Shown here in pieces: positions 1 through 8,921 of a stretch of DNA of 64,000 nucleotides (its first letter is position 1; the number at the start of each line of letters is the position of its first letter). The notes under the pieces are model-generated. The model was not told where the DNA came from and made no database searches. It saw only the letters and a list, made by a program, of their open reading frames with translations. The DNA comes from Citromicrobium bathyomarinum (GTDB lineage: Bacteria; Pseudomonadota; Alphaproteobacteria; Sphingomonadales; Sphingomonadaceae), in NCBI GenBank assembly GCA_001306305.2, contig CP155577.1, positions 682,001 through 746,000 on the forward strand, given 5' to 3'. The translations under genes and the position numbers were made by a program.

Positions 1-401
1 AACGGGTCTTTGTCGCACTACCTGATGATCACGTATTGGCCGCCAATAGCGAGCTCGACTGGTCGGATTTGATCGATGCACGGTTCATTGTCGGCGAAGC
101 AACGTCTGGCAAAGAAATTCATAAATACCTAGTGCAGCGGTTCGCTTGTCTCGGCTGTCATCCTGAGATCGTGGTTCAGCGGATCGGTCGGGACAATCTC
201 CTGTCGCTGGTGGCGGCGGGACGCGGGCTCACGATCGTTAGCGAGGCGATGACAGTAGCGCGGCTCCCTGGTGTTTCTTATCGTCCGATGGCCGGCGAAG
301 TTATTCCTTATAGTGCGGTCTGGTCTCAGCGGAACGATAATCCAGCACTCCGCCGTTTGCTGAGCATGGCGCGTCAGATGTCATGCACCGCTGCTTCGTG
401 A
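1..401 (+). CDS. LysR-type transcriptional regulator, C-terminal part (cut by window start)
   Basis: The frame is open from base 3, so the gene begins outside the window; only about 130 residues of the effector-binding domain are present. The stretch RIGRDNLLSLVAAGRGLTIV followed by SEAMT is the typical second-lobe motif of LysR substrate-binding domains. It ends at 401 and overlaps by 21 bp the end of the convergent DUF2274 gene. It probably regulates cargo genes further left, which cannot be seen here, so its target and ligand are unknown. Confidence 0.85.
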   Translation, partial: RVFVALPDDHVLAANSELDWSDLIDARFIVGEATSGKEIHKYLVQRFACLGCHPEIVVQRIGRDNLLSLVAAGRGLTIVSEAMTVARLPGVSYRPMAGEVIPYSAVWSQRNDNPALRRLLSMARQMSCTAAS

Positions 402-647
402 TGGGCCATCAACGCGCGGTGTGACGCGACGGCCGCTGTCTTTGCGCGCCTTTGCAAATCCCCGATCCGTCGCCATGAAGCGCGCCAACATGGGCGCGAT
501 AAGTTTGGCCGGTTCATTCTTCTGTCCGGTTTCACGAGCCAGAGCGTCAGCATAGGCAACGAGATCGCGATGGATGTCGGCGGGCAGTTCGATGTTCAGT
601 TTGACGGGTTTGTCGTCGGGAATTGTCCCGAGTTTCAGCTTGGTCAT
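381..647 (-). CDS. DUF2274 protein, last gene of the trb operon
   Basis: An 88-residue protein lying 3 bp downstream of trbI. It begins MTKLKLGTIPDDKPVKLNIE and continues with ELPADIHRDLVAYADALARE, the pattern of the small DUF2274 family routinely found just after trbI in Trb-type ICEs. The N-terminal half looks like a ribbon-helix-helix protein (a beta strand KPVKLNIELP, then two helices), suggesting DNA binding. Its function in conjugation is not established. Confidence 0.8.
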   Translation of the reverse strand: MTKLKLGTIPDDKPVKLNIELPADIHRDLVAYADALARETGQKNEPAKLIAPMLARFMATDRGFAKARKDSGRRVTPRVDGPSRSSGA

Positions 648-650
648 GCT

Positions 651-1841
651 TCAGCTCCGGTAGGGTTCGAGAATGAGATCGCGGGTGACCATCACGCGCA
701 CCGGGAAGCCCGGTCGAACGGTCAGGGTCGGCGGAATTGAAATCTGACGGCGGACAATTTCGTCGCCGGCGCGGCCGACGGTATCCTGTGTCCCCTCACG
801 AATGGCGCGCGCGATATCGTCATCATCGTCGGCGCCAAGCTCCACCCCGATATTCAGGAAGGTGGCGAGCCCGGCCGCCATGAACAGACGTCCCCAATGA
901 TGATCGACGCCATCTTCGAGCCCGGCGTAGCCGGCTTCGTCGGCGCCGGGCTGGCGTTCAAGAGTGATGGAGCGGCCGTTGGGCAGAATCAGCCGGGTCC
1001 AGGCAAAGAGCACCCGGCTCTGCCCGAAGGCGACGCGGCTGTCATACTCGCCGATGAGGCGCGAGCCTTGCGGGATCAGCAGGAAACGCCCGGTCGGACT
1101 GTCATAGACATGGGATGTCACCTGGGCGGTAATCTGGCCGGGAAGATCGGAGCGCAGGCCGGTAATAAGCGCCGCCGGAATGACCGCGCCGGCCTGGACG
1201 ACATAGGGGCTCGGCGGATCGGTAGGCCGGTCAGTACTCGTCGTGCGGCGATCGGCAGGTTCGTCGAGAAACGCCTCGCGCCGTTCCGTCGCGTCCGGCG
1301 CGGCGGAAGCCGTATTGGCGGGAAAGAATGACTCGGCGGTGGGCGGAGCGGCAGCCACTTGCGTGGTTGGCGATGGTTCCCGAACGGTGGTGTTGGCATC
1401 GGCGAAGAGTTGGCTGAGGCGAGCCGCTTCCATTTCCTGGGCGCGGCGCTGTTCCTCCGGATCGGCGACCGGGGTGGTGACAACTGGTGAGGGGACCGGC
1501 TCGCCGCGCTGCTGAGCCGACAGGATCGGCCGTCCGAGCTCGCCAGGCAGTGGCGGGCCGAGCTGCGGCACATCCGTGTAATCCGCCGGGAGGCGCGACA
1601 GGCCTTCGGCTTCCTGAATGCGCTCTGTGGAATAGAGCTCTTGCGGACCATCGACAGGTTCGCGGTCCTGCAGCGCAACGATCAGGATGGCCCCGAGCCC
1701 AAGACCGCCTACCGTTCCCAGAACCATGAGCGTCCGGCGTGAGAGCCGCATCACACGCGGTGGATCGGCGCGCAGTCTCAGCGACTCCGCGATGTCCTTC
1801 CCGTCTTCGATCTCCGGCCGTTTCTCGGTTTTCTCGCTCAT
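651..1841 (-). CDS. trbI: Conjugal transfer protein TrbI (VirB10 homologue)
   Basis: A 396-residue VirB10-type scaffold that spans from the inner membrane to the outer-membrane core of the type IV secretion channel. It has a short cytoplasmic N terminus, one membrane segment at about residues 37-57 (LMVLGTVGGLGLGAILIVAL), a proline-rich periplasmic linker, and the C-terminal TrbI domain with the motifs PYVVQAGAVIPAAL, LLIPQGSRLIGEY and GYAGLEDGVDHHWG. Its start overlaps the end of trbG by 4 bp, implying translational coupling. Confidence 0.95.
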   Translation of the reverse strand: MSEKTEKRPEIEDGKDIAESLRLRADPPRVMRLSRRTLMVLGTVGGLGLGAILIVALQDREPVDGPQELYSTERIQEAEGLSRLPADYTDVPQLGPPLPGELGRPILSAQQRGEPVPSPVVTTPVADPEEQRRAQEMEAARLSQLFADANTTVREPSPTTQVAAAPPTAESFFPANTASAAPDATERREAFLDEPADRRTTSTDRPTDPPSPYVVQAGAVIPAALITGLRSDLPGQITAQVTSHVYDSPTGRFLLIPQGSRLIGEYDSRVAFGQSRVLFAWTRLILPNGRSITLERQPGADEAGYAGLEDGVDHHWGRLFMAAGLATFLNIGVELGADDDDDIARAIREGTQDTVGRAGDEIVRRQISIPPTLTVRPGFPVRVMVTRDLILEPYRS

Positions 1842-2869
1842 TCGCGACCTCCACTGGAGGAACGGCGTGCGGTTACGGCCTGCCGCACGCCATCGGTGCG
1901 GACGATCCGTACCCGCTTCTGTTCGTCGCCGAGGCGCAGCTCGGCGGCGGCGAAGAGCCGGTCGACGATCATGTAGTTGCGGCGGATGCGGTAGTTGACG
2001 AGTTGGCCTTCGCCTTCGGGCCCAATGACAAAAAGTGGCGGCATCTCGCCCTGACCGATTCCGCGCGGAAACTCGATGAAGACCTGCCGCCCGTCATCGA
2101 AGGCGCGCCGCGGCCGCCAGGGCGCGCGGTCGCCTTCGATCCGGTAGCGGAAGCGCAGAGAGTCGAGCGCGACGTCGCGTTCGATCGGCAGAGCAGCCTC
2201 AGCCTCGGCGTTACGGCGTCTGAGGGCGATCAGCGCGTCCTCGGCATAGGTCCAGGAGACCGACGCCATATAGGCGGACGGATTCGCCCTCAGTTCGAGA
2301 TGATAGGTCCGCCGATCCGTATTGATGACGAGATTGGTCTGAAGATCGGGCCGTGTCGGTTTGACGAGGATATGGATGCGCTGGGAAGCGCCCGAGCCGC
2401 TCTGCGTATCGCCGATAATCCAGCGTGCCGTGTCGCCGGCGGCGATGGGACCGGAGCCGGTCAGCTTCTCGCCAGGCTGAAGCGCGATGTCGGTGATCTG
2501 GCCTGGCGAGGTATAGACCTGATAAAGCGCACCCTCGCTATACGGATAGAGCTGGACGGCATTGATGAAACCGTCGCGCACCGGCTCCATTCGGGCGGCG
2601 GCGTTCGCCTCGGTCACGCGTTCGGCAGGATCGGTGGGCTCCGGCTCGCCCTCTTCGCCATCAACAGGCTTGAGCTGTCCCGGAAGGGGCAGCGGTTCGG
2701 TTCGCTCGACGATCCGCACCGGACGTTCCGGTTCCGGGAGAAGCGTCGCTTCGATGGCGGGATCGTCATAGGCGATTTCGGGCGGCTTGAAGGTCGCGCA
2801 TCCCGACAAGGTGGTGGCGGCCAAAAGGACGGCGATGGAGGCTTTGCGAGGCGAACGTGTTCTTGTCAT
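1838..2869 (-). CDS. trbG: Conjugal transfer protein TrbG (VirB9 homologue), predicted lipoprotein
   Basis: A 343-residue outer-core component of the mating channel. The N terminus is a lipoprotein signal peptide with a lipobox at LSGC (about residues 21-24), so it can also supply the lipid anchor that VirB7 gives in other systems; no separate virB7-like gene is visible. The central part carries TrbG/VirB9 patterns (NLVINTDRRTYHLELRA, VSWTYAEDALIALRRR) and the C-terminal beta domain NYRIRRNYMIVDRLF. It overlaps trbF and trbI by 4 bp each. Confidence 0.94.
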   Translation of the reverse strand: MTRTRSPRKASIAVLLAATTLSGCATFKPPEIAYDDPAIEATLLPEPERPVRIVERTEPLPLPGQLKPVDGEEGEPEPTDPAERVTEANAAARMEPVRDGFINAVQLYPYSEGALYQVYTSPGQITDIALQPGEKLTGSGPIAAGDTARWIIGDTQSGSGASQRIHILVKPTRPDLQTNLVINTDRRTYHLELRANPSAYMASVSWTYAEDALIALRRRNAEAEAALPIERDVALDSLRFRYRIEGDRAPWRPRRAFDDGRQVFIEFPRGIGQGEMPPLFVIGPEGEGQLVNYRIRRNYMIVDRLFAAAELRLGDEQKRVRIVRTDGVRQAVTARRSSSGGRE

Positions 2870-3552
2870 TGGGCAGTCTCCCGGGACCAGTTGATGGCGT
2901 TGACGAAAATGCCGAGCGGGTTCTTGCGCAGGCGCGCGGCGTCGCGCGGCTGTTGCAGGACGATGGTGAGAATGGCGGTCCAGCGCTCGGTCGCAGCGAG
3001 TTGCCCGTTCGTGTAACGGCGCTCGATCCAGGCAATGCGGAAACTGCTCTCCGAAGCGCGGATGACGCTTGAGACCTCAACCGAGATCTGCGTTTCGCCG
3101 ACCTCGGCGAAGGGGTCGTTCACGCGGGCATAGTCGTTGAGGGCGACCGCCCCTCTGTCGGTGGTGAAGTCATAGGCGCGCAGCCAGTTCTGGCGCAGCA
3201 CGATCGGATCGGCGGGGATCTGGCGCACATTCTCGATGAAACGCGACAGGTGATAGGCGATCTGCGGGTCTGTCGGGCGGTAGTCTGCGGTTGCGGGCGC
3301 TACGGCTTGCGCCGCGCCGAGCCGGTCCACTTCGACGACATAGGGCGTGATCGTCCCTTGCGTGGATTGCCACGTCAGGGCCGCGCTGAGCCCCGCCGAC
3401 AGCAGCAGGCACCCGAACGCCATCAGCCGCCAGTTCCTGGCCTGGACGCGCGCCGAACCGATGCGTTCATCCCAGGCCTGGGCGGCTTTCTGATAGGGCG
3501 TGCCGGGCTCGGGGGTCTTGGAATAGCGAACGCTCGGGCGACGGAACATCAT
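2866..3552 (-). CDS. trbF: Conjugal transfer protein TrbF (VirB8 homologue)
   Basis: A 228-residue bitopic inner-membrane protein: cytoplasmic N terminus, one membrane span near residues 43-62 (LMAFGCLLLSAGLSAALTW), then a periplasmic NTF2-like VirB8 domain with PYVVEVDRLGAAQAV and the conserved ending LGIFVNAINWSRE. VirB8 proteins nucleate assembly of the channel by contacting VirB9 and VirB10 relatives. The gene is tightly packed between trbL and trbG with 4-bp overlaps. Confidence 0.94.
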   Translation of the reverse strand: MMFRRPSVRYSKTPEPGTPYQKAAQAWDERIGSARVQARNWRLMAFGCLLLSAGLSAALTWQSTQGTITPYVVEVDRLGAAQAVAPATADYRPTDPQIAYHLSRFIENVRQIPADPIVLRQNWLRAYDFTTDRGAVALNDYARVNDPFAEVGETQISVEVSSVIRASESSFRIAWIERRYTNGQLAATERWTAILTIVLQQPRDAARLRKNPLGIFVNAINWSRETAQ

Positions 3553-4844
3553 GATTTCTCCGAAAGGCTGACAGCGGTCCCGCCACCGCCATGGTCGCCG
3601 GAGCGAACGACATGGGCGGCGGTGGCGGCGCCGTGATGAAGGGTTTGCTGGTGTTTCATGCGGCGGGCCCAGGCGGGCGGCCCGCTTGGTGATCCTGGCG
3701 CGGACGCCGACCTTTCGGGGGCGTTGGTGAACCTGCCGCCGGTGGCTTCGAATGCTGCACGCGAACCGGACCGGTAGCTCTCGCTCATGGAACGACGAAG
3801 CGGACTTGTCGCGGCGCCGACACCGGCTTGTCCGACACTGGCTATGCCTGCCGCGACACCGGGAGCGCCGCCGCCAGCGGCCGTGCTTCCCATGTGGTAG
3901 GCGGTCGATGCCCCGCCGGCGAGCGCCGCGGTTCCACGGACCCCTGCGCCTGCCGCGCCGGCGGCGAGCTTTGCGCCCGCCACGCCACCCATTGCCATGC
4001 CGCCTGCGGCGAGACCGGTTCCGACCGCGGCGCCAGCGCCGAGCTGTGGTCCGCCTGAGACGATCCCGTTGGCGATACCCGGACCGAAAATGCCGAGCGC
4101 CAGCATGGAGAGCGCGGCGAGTACGATCGCCATGGCGTCCTCGATGGTCGGCTCGCCCGTAAAGCCAGCGGTGAACTCGCCGAAGATGGTCGAGCCGATG
4201 CCGACGATCACGGCGAGCACCAGCACCTTGACGCCTGACGAGATCACGAGCCCCAGCACGCGCTCGGCCATGAAGGCGGTCTTGTTGAAGAGCCCGAAGG
4301 GCACGAGGATGAAGCCGGCCAATGTCGCCAGCTTGAACTCGATCAGGGTGACGAAGAGCTGGATCGCGAGAATGAAGAAGGAGAGGAGAACGACGAGCCA
4401 GGCGAACAGCAGGATCGAGATCTGGAGGAAGTTCTCGAAGAAGGAGACGAAGCCCATCAACTCGGCGATCGAGGCGAGGATGGGTCGCCCGGCCTCAAGG
4501 CCAATTTCGGCGATGCGGCCGGGCTGGAGAAGCTCGGTGGCGCTCAAGGCTCCGCCCGAGGCGATGAGACCCAGCCCCGCGAAGCTTTCGAAAACGATGC
4601 GGGCGAGCGTGTTCCAGTTACCGATAATGTAGGCGAAGACGCCGACGAAGAGCGTCTTCTTGATAAGTCTGGCGAGAATGTCGTCGTCGGCGCCCCAGGC
4701 CCAGAACAGCGCGGCGAGTGTCACATCAATGACGATCAGCGTGGTCGCGAGGAAGGCGACGTCGCCTCCGAGCAGGCCGAAGCCGGAGTCGATGTAGGAG
4801 GTAAAGACCTGCAGGAACCGATCGATGACGCCAACGCCGTCCAT
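3549..4844 (-). CDS. trbL: Conjugal transfer protein TrbL (VirB6 homologue)
   Basis: A 431-residue polytopic inner-membrane protein. At least five hydrophobic segments lie between about residues 25 and 245, followed by a glycine/alanine-rich stretch (about 265-345) and a hydrophilic tail. The opening GVGVIDRFLQVFTSYIDSGF and the glycine-rich tail are typical of TrbL. VirB6-type proteins form the inner-membrane passage for the DNA substrate. It lies 3 bp downstream of the small trbK-like gene. Confidence 0.93.
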   Translation of the reverse strand: MDGVGVIDRFLQVFTSYIDSGFGLLGGDVAFLATTLIVIDVTLAALFWAWGADDDILARLIKKTLFVGVFAYIIGNWNTLARIVFESFAGLGLIASGGALSATELLQPGRIAEIGLEAGRPILASIAELMGFVSFFENFLQISILLFAWLVVLLSFFILAIQLFVTLIEFKLATLAGFILVPFGLFNKTAFMAERVLGLVISSGVKVLVLAVIVGIGSTIFGEFTAGFTGEPTIEDAMAIVLAALSMLALGIFGPGIANGIVSGGPQLGAGAAVGTGLAAGGMAMGGVAGAKLAAGAAGAGVRGTAALAGGASTAYHMGSTAAGGGAPGVAAGIASVGQAGVGAATSPLRRSMSESYRSGSRAAFEATGGRFTNAPERSASAPGSPSGPPAWARRMKHQQTLHHGAATAAHVVRSGDHGGGGTAVSLSEKS

Positions 4845-4847
4845 GCC

Positions 4848-5120
4848 CTATTCCTTCTCGGAATTGTCGCCGGGAAGACCAAGAAAGCGGCGGCGATGCT
4901 CGGCCCAAGCGGCGCGGCAGGCTGTATCGGTGTCCAGATCTTCCGGCGTCATCGTCCGGCACCGCGCCAGCTCTTCCTGCAATGGATCGTCGCCCACCGA
5001 CGGCTCCACCGGCGCTTCCGGAGCGGCATTGTTCGCCAACTCGATGGCTGCGAAGAGCGCCGCGAGCGCGCCGAGGCCGAAGGCGATGAGCCGTAGGATC
5101 TGGTCGGGGGAGCCTCGCAT
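4848..5120 (-). CDS. TrbK-alt type putative entry-exclusion protein
   Basis: A 90-residue protein with one N-terminal membrane segment (LIAFGLGALAALFAAIELA, about residues 11-29) and a short periplasmic tail ending in the pattern CRAAWAEHRRRFLG, shared with small proteins annotated TrbK-alt between trbJ and trbL. Exclusion of redundant mating is inferred from TrbK of IncP plasmids, to which sequence similarity is weak. Confidence 0.75.
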   Translation of the reverse strand: MRGSPDQILRLIAFGLGALAALFAAIELANNAAPEAPVEPSVGDDPLQEELARCRTMTPEDLDTDTACRAAWAEHRRRFLGLPGDNSEKE

Positions 5121-5126
5121 CGCGCC

Positions 5127-5867
5127 TTACCGGAACATGGTGACGGTGGTCGGTGCGTAGCCGCTTCCATAGTCGAGGAAGCGATCGAGGTTCTCGCGGG
5201 CCTGAGCCTCGGCGGAAGCCCTTCGGGCTGCGTCCAGCGCCTGCGCGCGGTTCTGCGCGGCGATGGCGGCGGTCAAATCCGTCATCTGCTGACTTTGCAG
5301 CGCGAGAAGCTGATTGCCGGCCTGTGTCGCCTGCAGGGCGCCGGTCGCGCTCTGGCTCTGGGAGACAAGATTGCTGAGCTCGGCGCGCGTTCCTTCGATA
5401 TTGTCGACGACGCCCGCCTGAACCTTCAGGGCGTCCTCGTATCCGGCAACAGAGGTGCGCCAGCGCGCCTCGGCATTGGCGATCATGTCGGCAAAATCGC
5501 CGTTCGCGGCCGCCTCGCCATACTGTTCGTTGAACGCGGTTTCGATCTCGGAGACCTGATAGGCGATGTTCTGCGCCTCGTTCAGGAGATCCTGGGTGCG
5601 GGCGATCGTGTTCTGAAGCTGGGTGAGCGAGGAATGTGGCAGGCTCGCGAGATTGCGCGCCTGATTGATCAGCATCTGCGCTTCGTTCTGAAGCTGCTTG
5701 ATCTGGTTGTTGATCTGTTCGAGCGTCCGCGCGGCGGTCAGCACGTTTTCGGCGTAATTCGACGGATCGAAAACGATGTCGCCAAAGCCGAACAGCGCAT
5801 GGGCCGGTTGCACCGGCGCGAAGGCGATAGCGCCGGTCATCATGAGGGCGGCGAGTTTCTTACGCAT
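5127..5867 (-). CDS. trbJ: Conjugal transfer protein TrbJ (VirB5 homologue)
   Basis: A 246-residue periplasmic protein with a Sec signal peptide (MRKKLAALMMTGAIAFAPVQ, cleavage likely after PAHA) and a long helical body (EQINNQIKQLQNEAQMLINQ). It is the VirB5-like minor pilus component. The start at 5867 is chosen because the signal peptide begins there and an AGGAGA ribosome site precedes it. The frame stays open further upstream, but that stretch lies inside trbE. It overlaps the trbE stop by 8 bp. Confidence 0.92.
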   Translation of the reverse strand: MRKKLAALMMTGAIAFAPVQPAHALFGFGDIVFDPSNYAENVLTAARTLEQINNQIKQLQNEAQMLINQARNLASLPHSSLTQLQNTIARTQDLLNEAQNIAYQVSEIETAFNEQYGEAAANGDFADMIANAEARWRTSVAGYEDALKVQAGVVDNIEGTRAELSNLVSQSQSATGALQATQAGNQLLALQSQQMTDLTAAIAAQNRAQALDAARRASAEAQARENLDRFLDYGSGYAPTTVTMFR

Positions 5868-8319
5868 GTGTATTCTCCTTGGTTTGAGGTGAAGAATCTG
5901 GATCGGGGACCGGGCCGAGCAGTTCGACGGCCCAGTCGAGTCCGAGCCGGGCGAGCCAGGCGGCGGCGAAGCCGTCCCGCCTGTGTTCGGCGAGGATGTC
6001 GGTGATGGCGGCCTGGTCGGATTTGGAGGATGCCGCGGTGAACGCGAGCGCGACCTCGCCGAGGCCGAGCGAGAAGAGCCGGTTGCCCCGCCGCGACTGG
6101 CAGTAATAGTCACGCTTCGGCATGGCCCGCGCGACGATCTCGATCTGGCGTTCGTTAAGACCGAAGCGGCGATAAATATCGGCAATCTGCGGCTCGAAGG
6201 CGCGTTCGTTCGGCAGGAAGATCCGTGTGGGGCAACTTTCGACGATGGCTGGCGCGATGGCGGAATTGTCGATATCGGCGAGCGACTGGGTGGCGAAGAG
6301 GACGAAGGCGTTCTTCTTTCTCAGCGTCTTCAGCCATTCACGGAGCTGACCGCCGAAGGTGCCGTCATCGAGCGCGAGCCAGCCTTCGTCGACGATGATC
6401 AGGCCCGGACGCCCGTCGAGGCGCTCCTCGATCCGATGAAACAGATAGGCGAGCACGGCGGGCGTCGCGGCCGATCCGATCAGCCCTTCGGTCTCGAAGG
6501 CCTGGAAATCGGCTGTTCCCAGTTCCTCCGTCTCGGCGTCCAGCAACCGTCCGAAGGGGCCGCCAAGACAGAACGGCGCCAGCGCCTGTTTGAGTTCGGT
6601 CGACTGCAACAGGACCGACAAGCCTGTCAGGGTGCGTTCCTCGACGGGCGCCGAGGCGAGCGAGGTTAGCGCCGACCAGAGATGATCCCGTGCCACCGGA
6701 TCGACAGTGACGCCTTCGCGAGCGATCAGGCCGGACAACCAGTCCTGCGCCCAAGCGCGCTCGCTCGTCTCGTCGATATTGCGGAGCGGCTGGAGTTGGA
6801 CGGCTGCCTCATTCTCAGACAACGCTCCGGCGAGATCCTGCCAGTCGCCCCCGCAGGCAACCGTCGCGCAGCGGATCGAACCCCCGAAATCGAAGGCAAA
6901 AACCTGCGCGCCGGCATAGCGGCGGAACTGCAGCGCCATCAGCGCCAGGAGCACCGACTTGCCCGAACCGGTGGGACCGACGACCAGCGTATGGCCGACA
7001 TCACCGACATGAGGTGAAAAGCGGAACGGTGTCGACCCTTCCGTCTCGGCGTAAAACAGCGGCGGGCCGCCCAGATGATCGTTGCGCGCCGGCCCCGCCC
7101 AGATCGCCGAGATCGGGATCATGTGGACGAGATTGAGGGTCGAGACCGGCGGCTGGCGAACATTCGCGTAGAGGTGGCCGGGCAGCGAACCGAGCCAGGC
7201 TTCGATGGCGTTGACAGTTTCCGGCATGCAGGTGAAATCGCGGCCCTGTATGACCTTCTCGGCCGCCTTCAGCTTGGCGTCGGCGACCGCTTCGTCCTCG
7301 TCCCAGACCGTCAGCGTGGCGGTAACATAGGCGGCGCCCGCCATGTCCGCGCCGAGCTCCTGCAAAGCTTCGTCAGCGTCGGCGGCCTTGTTCGATGCAT
7401 CGGAATCAAGCAGCGTCGAGGCCTCGTTGGTCATCACCTCCTTCAGGATAGCGGCGATGGATTTGCGCTTGGCGAACCACTGTCGGCGAATGCGGGTGAG
7501 GAGCCTGGTCGCGTCTGTCTTGTCGAGGCAGACGGCGCGCGACACCCAGCGATATTCGAAGGCCTGAGCGTTGAGTTCGTCGAGCAGGCCTGGCCATGTG
7601 GCGGTCGGGAACCCGGTGATGGTCAGCGTACGGAGATGATCATCACCCAGCTTCGGCGCCAACCCGCCGACAAGCGCACTGTCGGCCAGGAGCGCGTCGA
7701 GATGCATCGGCGTTTCCGGGACGCGCACGCGCTGGCGCCGGGTTGAAACCGTCGAATGGAGATAGGTCAGCGTCTCCTCGTCGGAGAGCCAGACCGCTTC
7801 CGGCATGAAGCCATCCAGAAGGTCGAGCAGACGATCCGTGCGCGCGGTAAAGCTTGCGACATGCTCCTGCGGGTTCAGACCCTTCTCCGGCGCGTCCTCA
7901 TAGAGCCAGCGCCCGGCGCGGCTGGCATCGTCCGCTGGCGGCATCCAGGCGAAGGTCAGGAAATAGGCGCTCTCGAAATGGCTCGATGCTTCTTCGAACT
8001 GCGCCCGTCGTTCCGCATCGACCAGAGCCGAAACAGGATCGGGAAATTGCGAGAGCGGATAGTCCCGGGCGGGCAGTCGTTGCGCTTCGACGAAGACAGC
8101 CCAGCCGGAGCCGAGCCGGCGCAGGGCGTTGTTCAGCCTTCCCGAGACGGCGACGAGCTCCGCAGGCGTTGCGGAGTCGAGGTCAGGTCCCCGAAACCGC
8201 GCGATGCGCTGCAGGCTGCCGTCCTTGTTGAGGATGATGCCCGGCCCGATCAGCGCTGCCCAGGGCAGGAAGTCGGCGAGCAGCGAGGTTTTGGAGCGGT
8301 ATTCGGCAAGGCGCATCAT
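5860..8319 (-). CDS. trbE: Conjugal transfer ATPase TrbE (VirB4 homologue)
   Basis: An 819-residue VirB4-family ATPase that powers pilus assembly and substrate transfer from the cytoplasmic face of the channel. The N-terminal CagE/TrbE domain is followed by a Walker A motif VVGPTGSGKSVLL near residue 445 and a Walker B motif LIIVDEGWLAL near residue 640. The tail is EHRRDGFAAAWLARLGLDW. Length is normal for the family. It starts 3 bp after trbD and overlaps trbJ. Confidence 0.96.
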   Translation of the reverse strand: MMRLAEYRSKTSLLADFLPWAALIGPGIILNKDGSLQRIARFRGPDLDSATPAELVAVSGRLNNALRRLGSGWAVFVEAQRLPARDYPLSQFPDPVSALVDAERRAQFEEASSHFESAYFLTFAWMPPADDASRAGRWLYEDAPEKGLNPQEHVASFTARTDRLLDLLDGFMPEAVWLSDEETLTYLHSTVSTRRQRVRVPETPMHLDALLADSALVGGLAPKLGDDHLRTLTITGFPTATWPGLLDELNAQAFEYRWVSRAVCLDKTDATRLLTRIRRQWFAKRKSIAAILKEVMTNEASTLLDSDASNKAADADEALQELGADMAGAAYVTATLTVWDEDEAVADAKLKAAEKVIQGRDFTCMPETVNAIEAWLGSLPGHLYANVRQPPVSTLNLVHMIPISAIWAGPARNDHLGGPPLFYAETEGSTPFRFSPHVGDVGHTLVVGPTGSGKSVLLALMALQFRRYAGAQVFAFDFGGSIRCATVACGGDWQDLAGALSENEAAVQLQPLRNIDETSERAWAQDWLSGLIAREGVTVDPVARDHLWSALTSLASAPVEERTLTGLSVLLQSTELKQALAPFCLGGPFGRLLDAETEELGTADFQAFETEGLIGSAATPAVLAYLFHRIEERLDGRPGLIIVDEGWLALDDGTFGGQLREWLKTLRKKNAFVLFATQSLADIDNSAIAPAIVESCPTRIFLPNERAFEPQIADIYRRFGLNERQIEIVARAMPKRDYYCQSRRGNRLFSLGLGEVALAFTAASSKSDQAAITDILAEHRRDGFAAAWLARLGLDWAVELLGPVPDPDSSPQTKENTHA

Positions 8320-8322
8320 CGC

Positions 8323-8592
8323 TCAGACTCCGAACCAGGTTGGAAAACGAAGATGCCGCCGGGCGACGTCGACGATCTGGGCGTCATGCTTGGCAGCCCA
8401 GACGGCGAGCAGATGGCCGACGAGCCAGAGCGCGATCCCGACCACCCAGAGCCTGAGCCCAAGGCCGACTGCGGCCGCGAGCGTGCCGTTGGCGATGGCG
8501 ATCGCACGCGGCGCGCCGCCGAGCAGGATCGGCTCGACCAGCGCGCGGTGAACCGGTGCATGAAAACCAGGGATTTCGGCCGCGCCTTCCAT
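8323..8592 (-). CDS. trbD: Conjugal transfer protein TrbD (VirB3 homologue)
   Basis: An 89-residue inner-membrane protein with the VirB3 pattern: a short N terminus (IPGFHAPVHRALVEPILLGG), then two hydrophobic stretches (AIANGTLAAAVGLGL and WVVGIALWLVGHLLAVW). The start at 8592 is set by family length and by the TGATG junction with trbC, where the two genes share one base. VirB3 proteins work together with VirB4 ATPases, here trbE immediately downstream. Confidence 0.93.
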   Translation of the reverse strand: MEGAAEIPGFHAPVHRALVEPILLGGAPRAIAIANGTLAAAVGLGLRLWVVGIALWLVGHLLAVWAAKHDAQIVDVARRHLRFPTWFGV

Positions 8593-8921
8593 CAAATCAG
8601 CGCTCCGCCGCCGAAGGAGAAGAAGGACAGGAAGAAGCTCGACGCAGCGAAAGCGATCGACAGGCCAAAGACGATCTGCACCAGCCGGCGGAACCCGCCC
8701 GAGGAGTCGCCGAAAGCGAGCGTCAGACCAGTTATGATGATGATGATCACCGCAACGATCTTGGCGACCGGTCCTTCGATCGATTCCAGGATCGATTGGA
8801 GCGGCGCCTCCCAGGGCATGCCCGACCCGGCTGCATGGGCGGGCGCAGCAAGCAGAACGCCGACGGCGAGGGCCGTCGCATAGAGTGGCCAGCGTGGGTA
8901 AAGAATGGTGGTTCTGGTCAT
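8592..8921 (-). CDS. trbC: Conjugal transfer protein TrbC (VirB2-like pilin)
   Basis: A 109-residue prepilin: a signal sequence ending APAHA, then two membrane segments separated by a short loop (IVAVIIIIITGLTLAFG and LVQIVFGLSIAFAASSFFLSF). This is the major conjugative pilus subunit. The start at 8921 is chosen because it gives a complete signal peptide; it overlaps the trbB stop by 4 bp. The longer upstream frame lies inside trbB. Confidence 0.93.
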   Translation of the reverse strand: MTRTTILYPRWPLYATALAVGVLLAAPAHAAGSGMPWEAPLQSILESIEGPVAKIVAVIIIIITGLTLAFGDSSGGFRRLVQIVFGLSIAFAASSFFLSFFSFGGGALI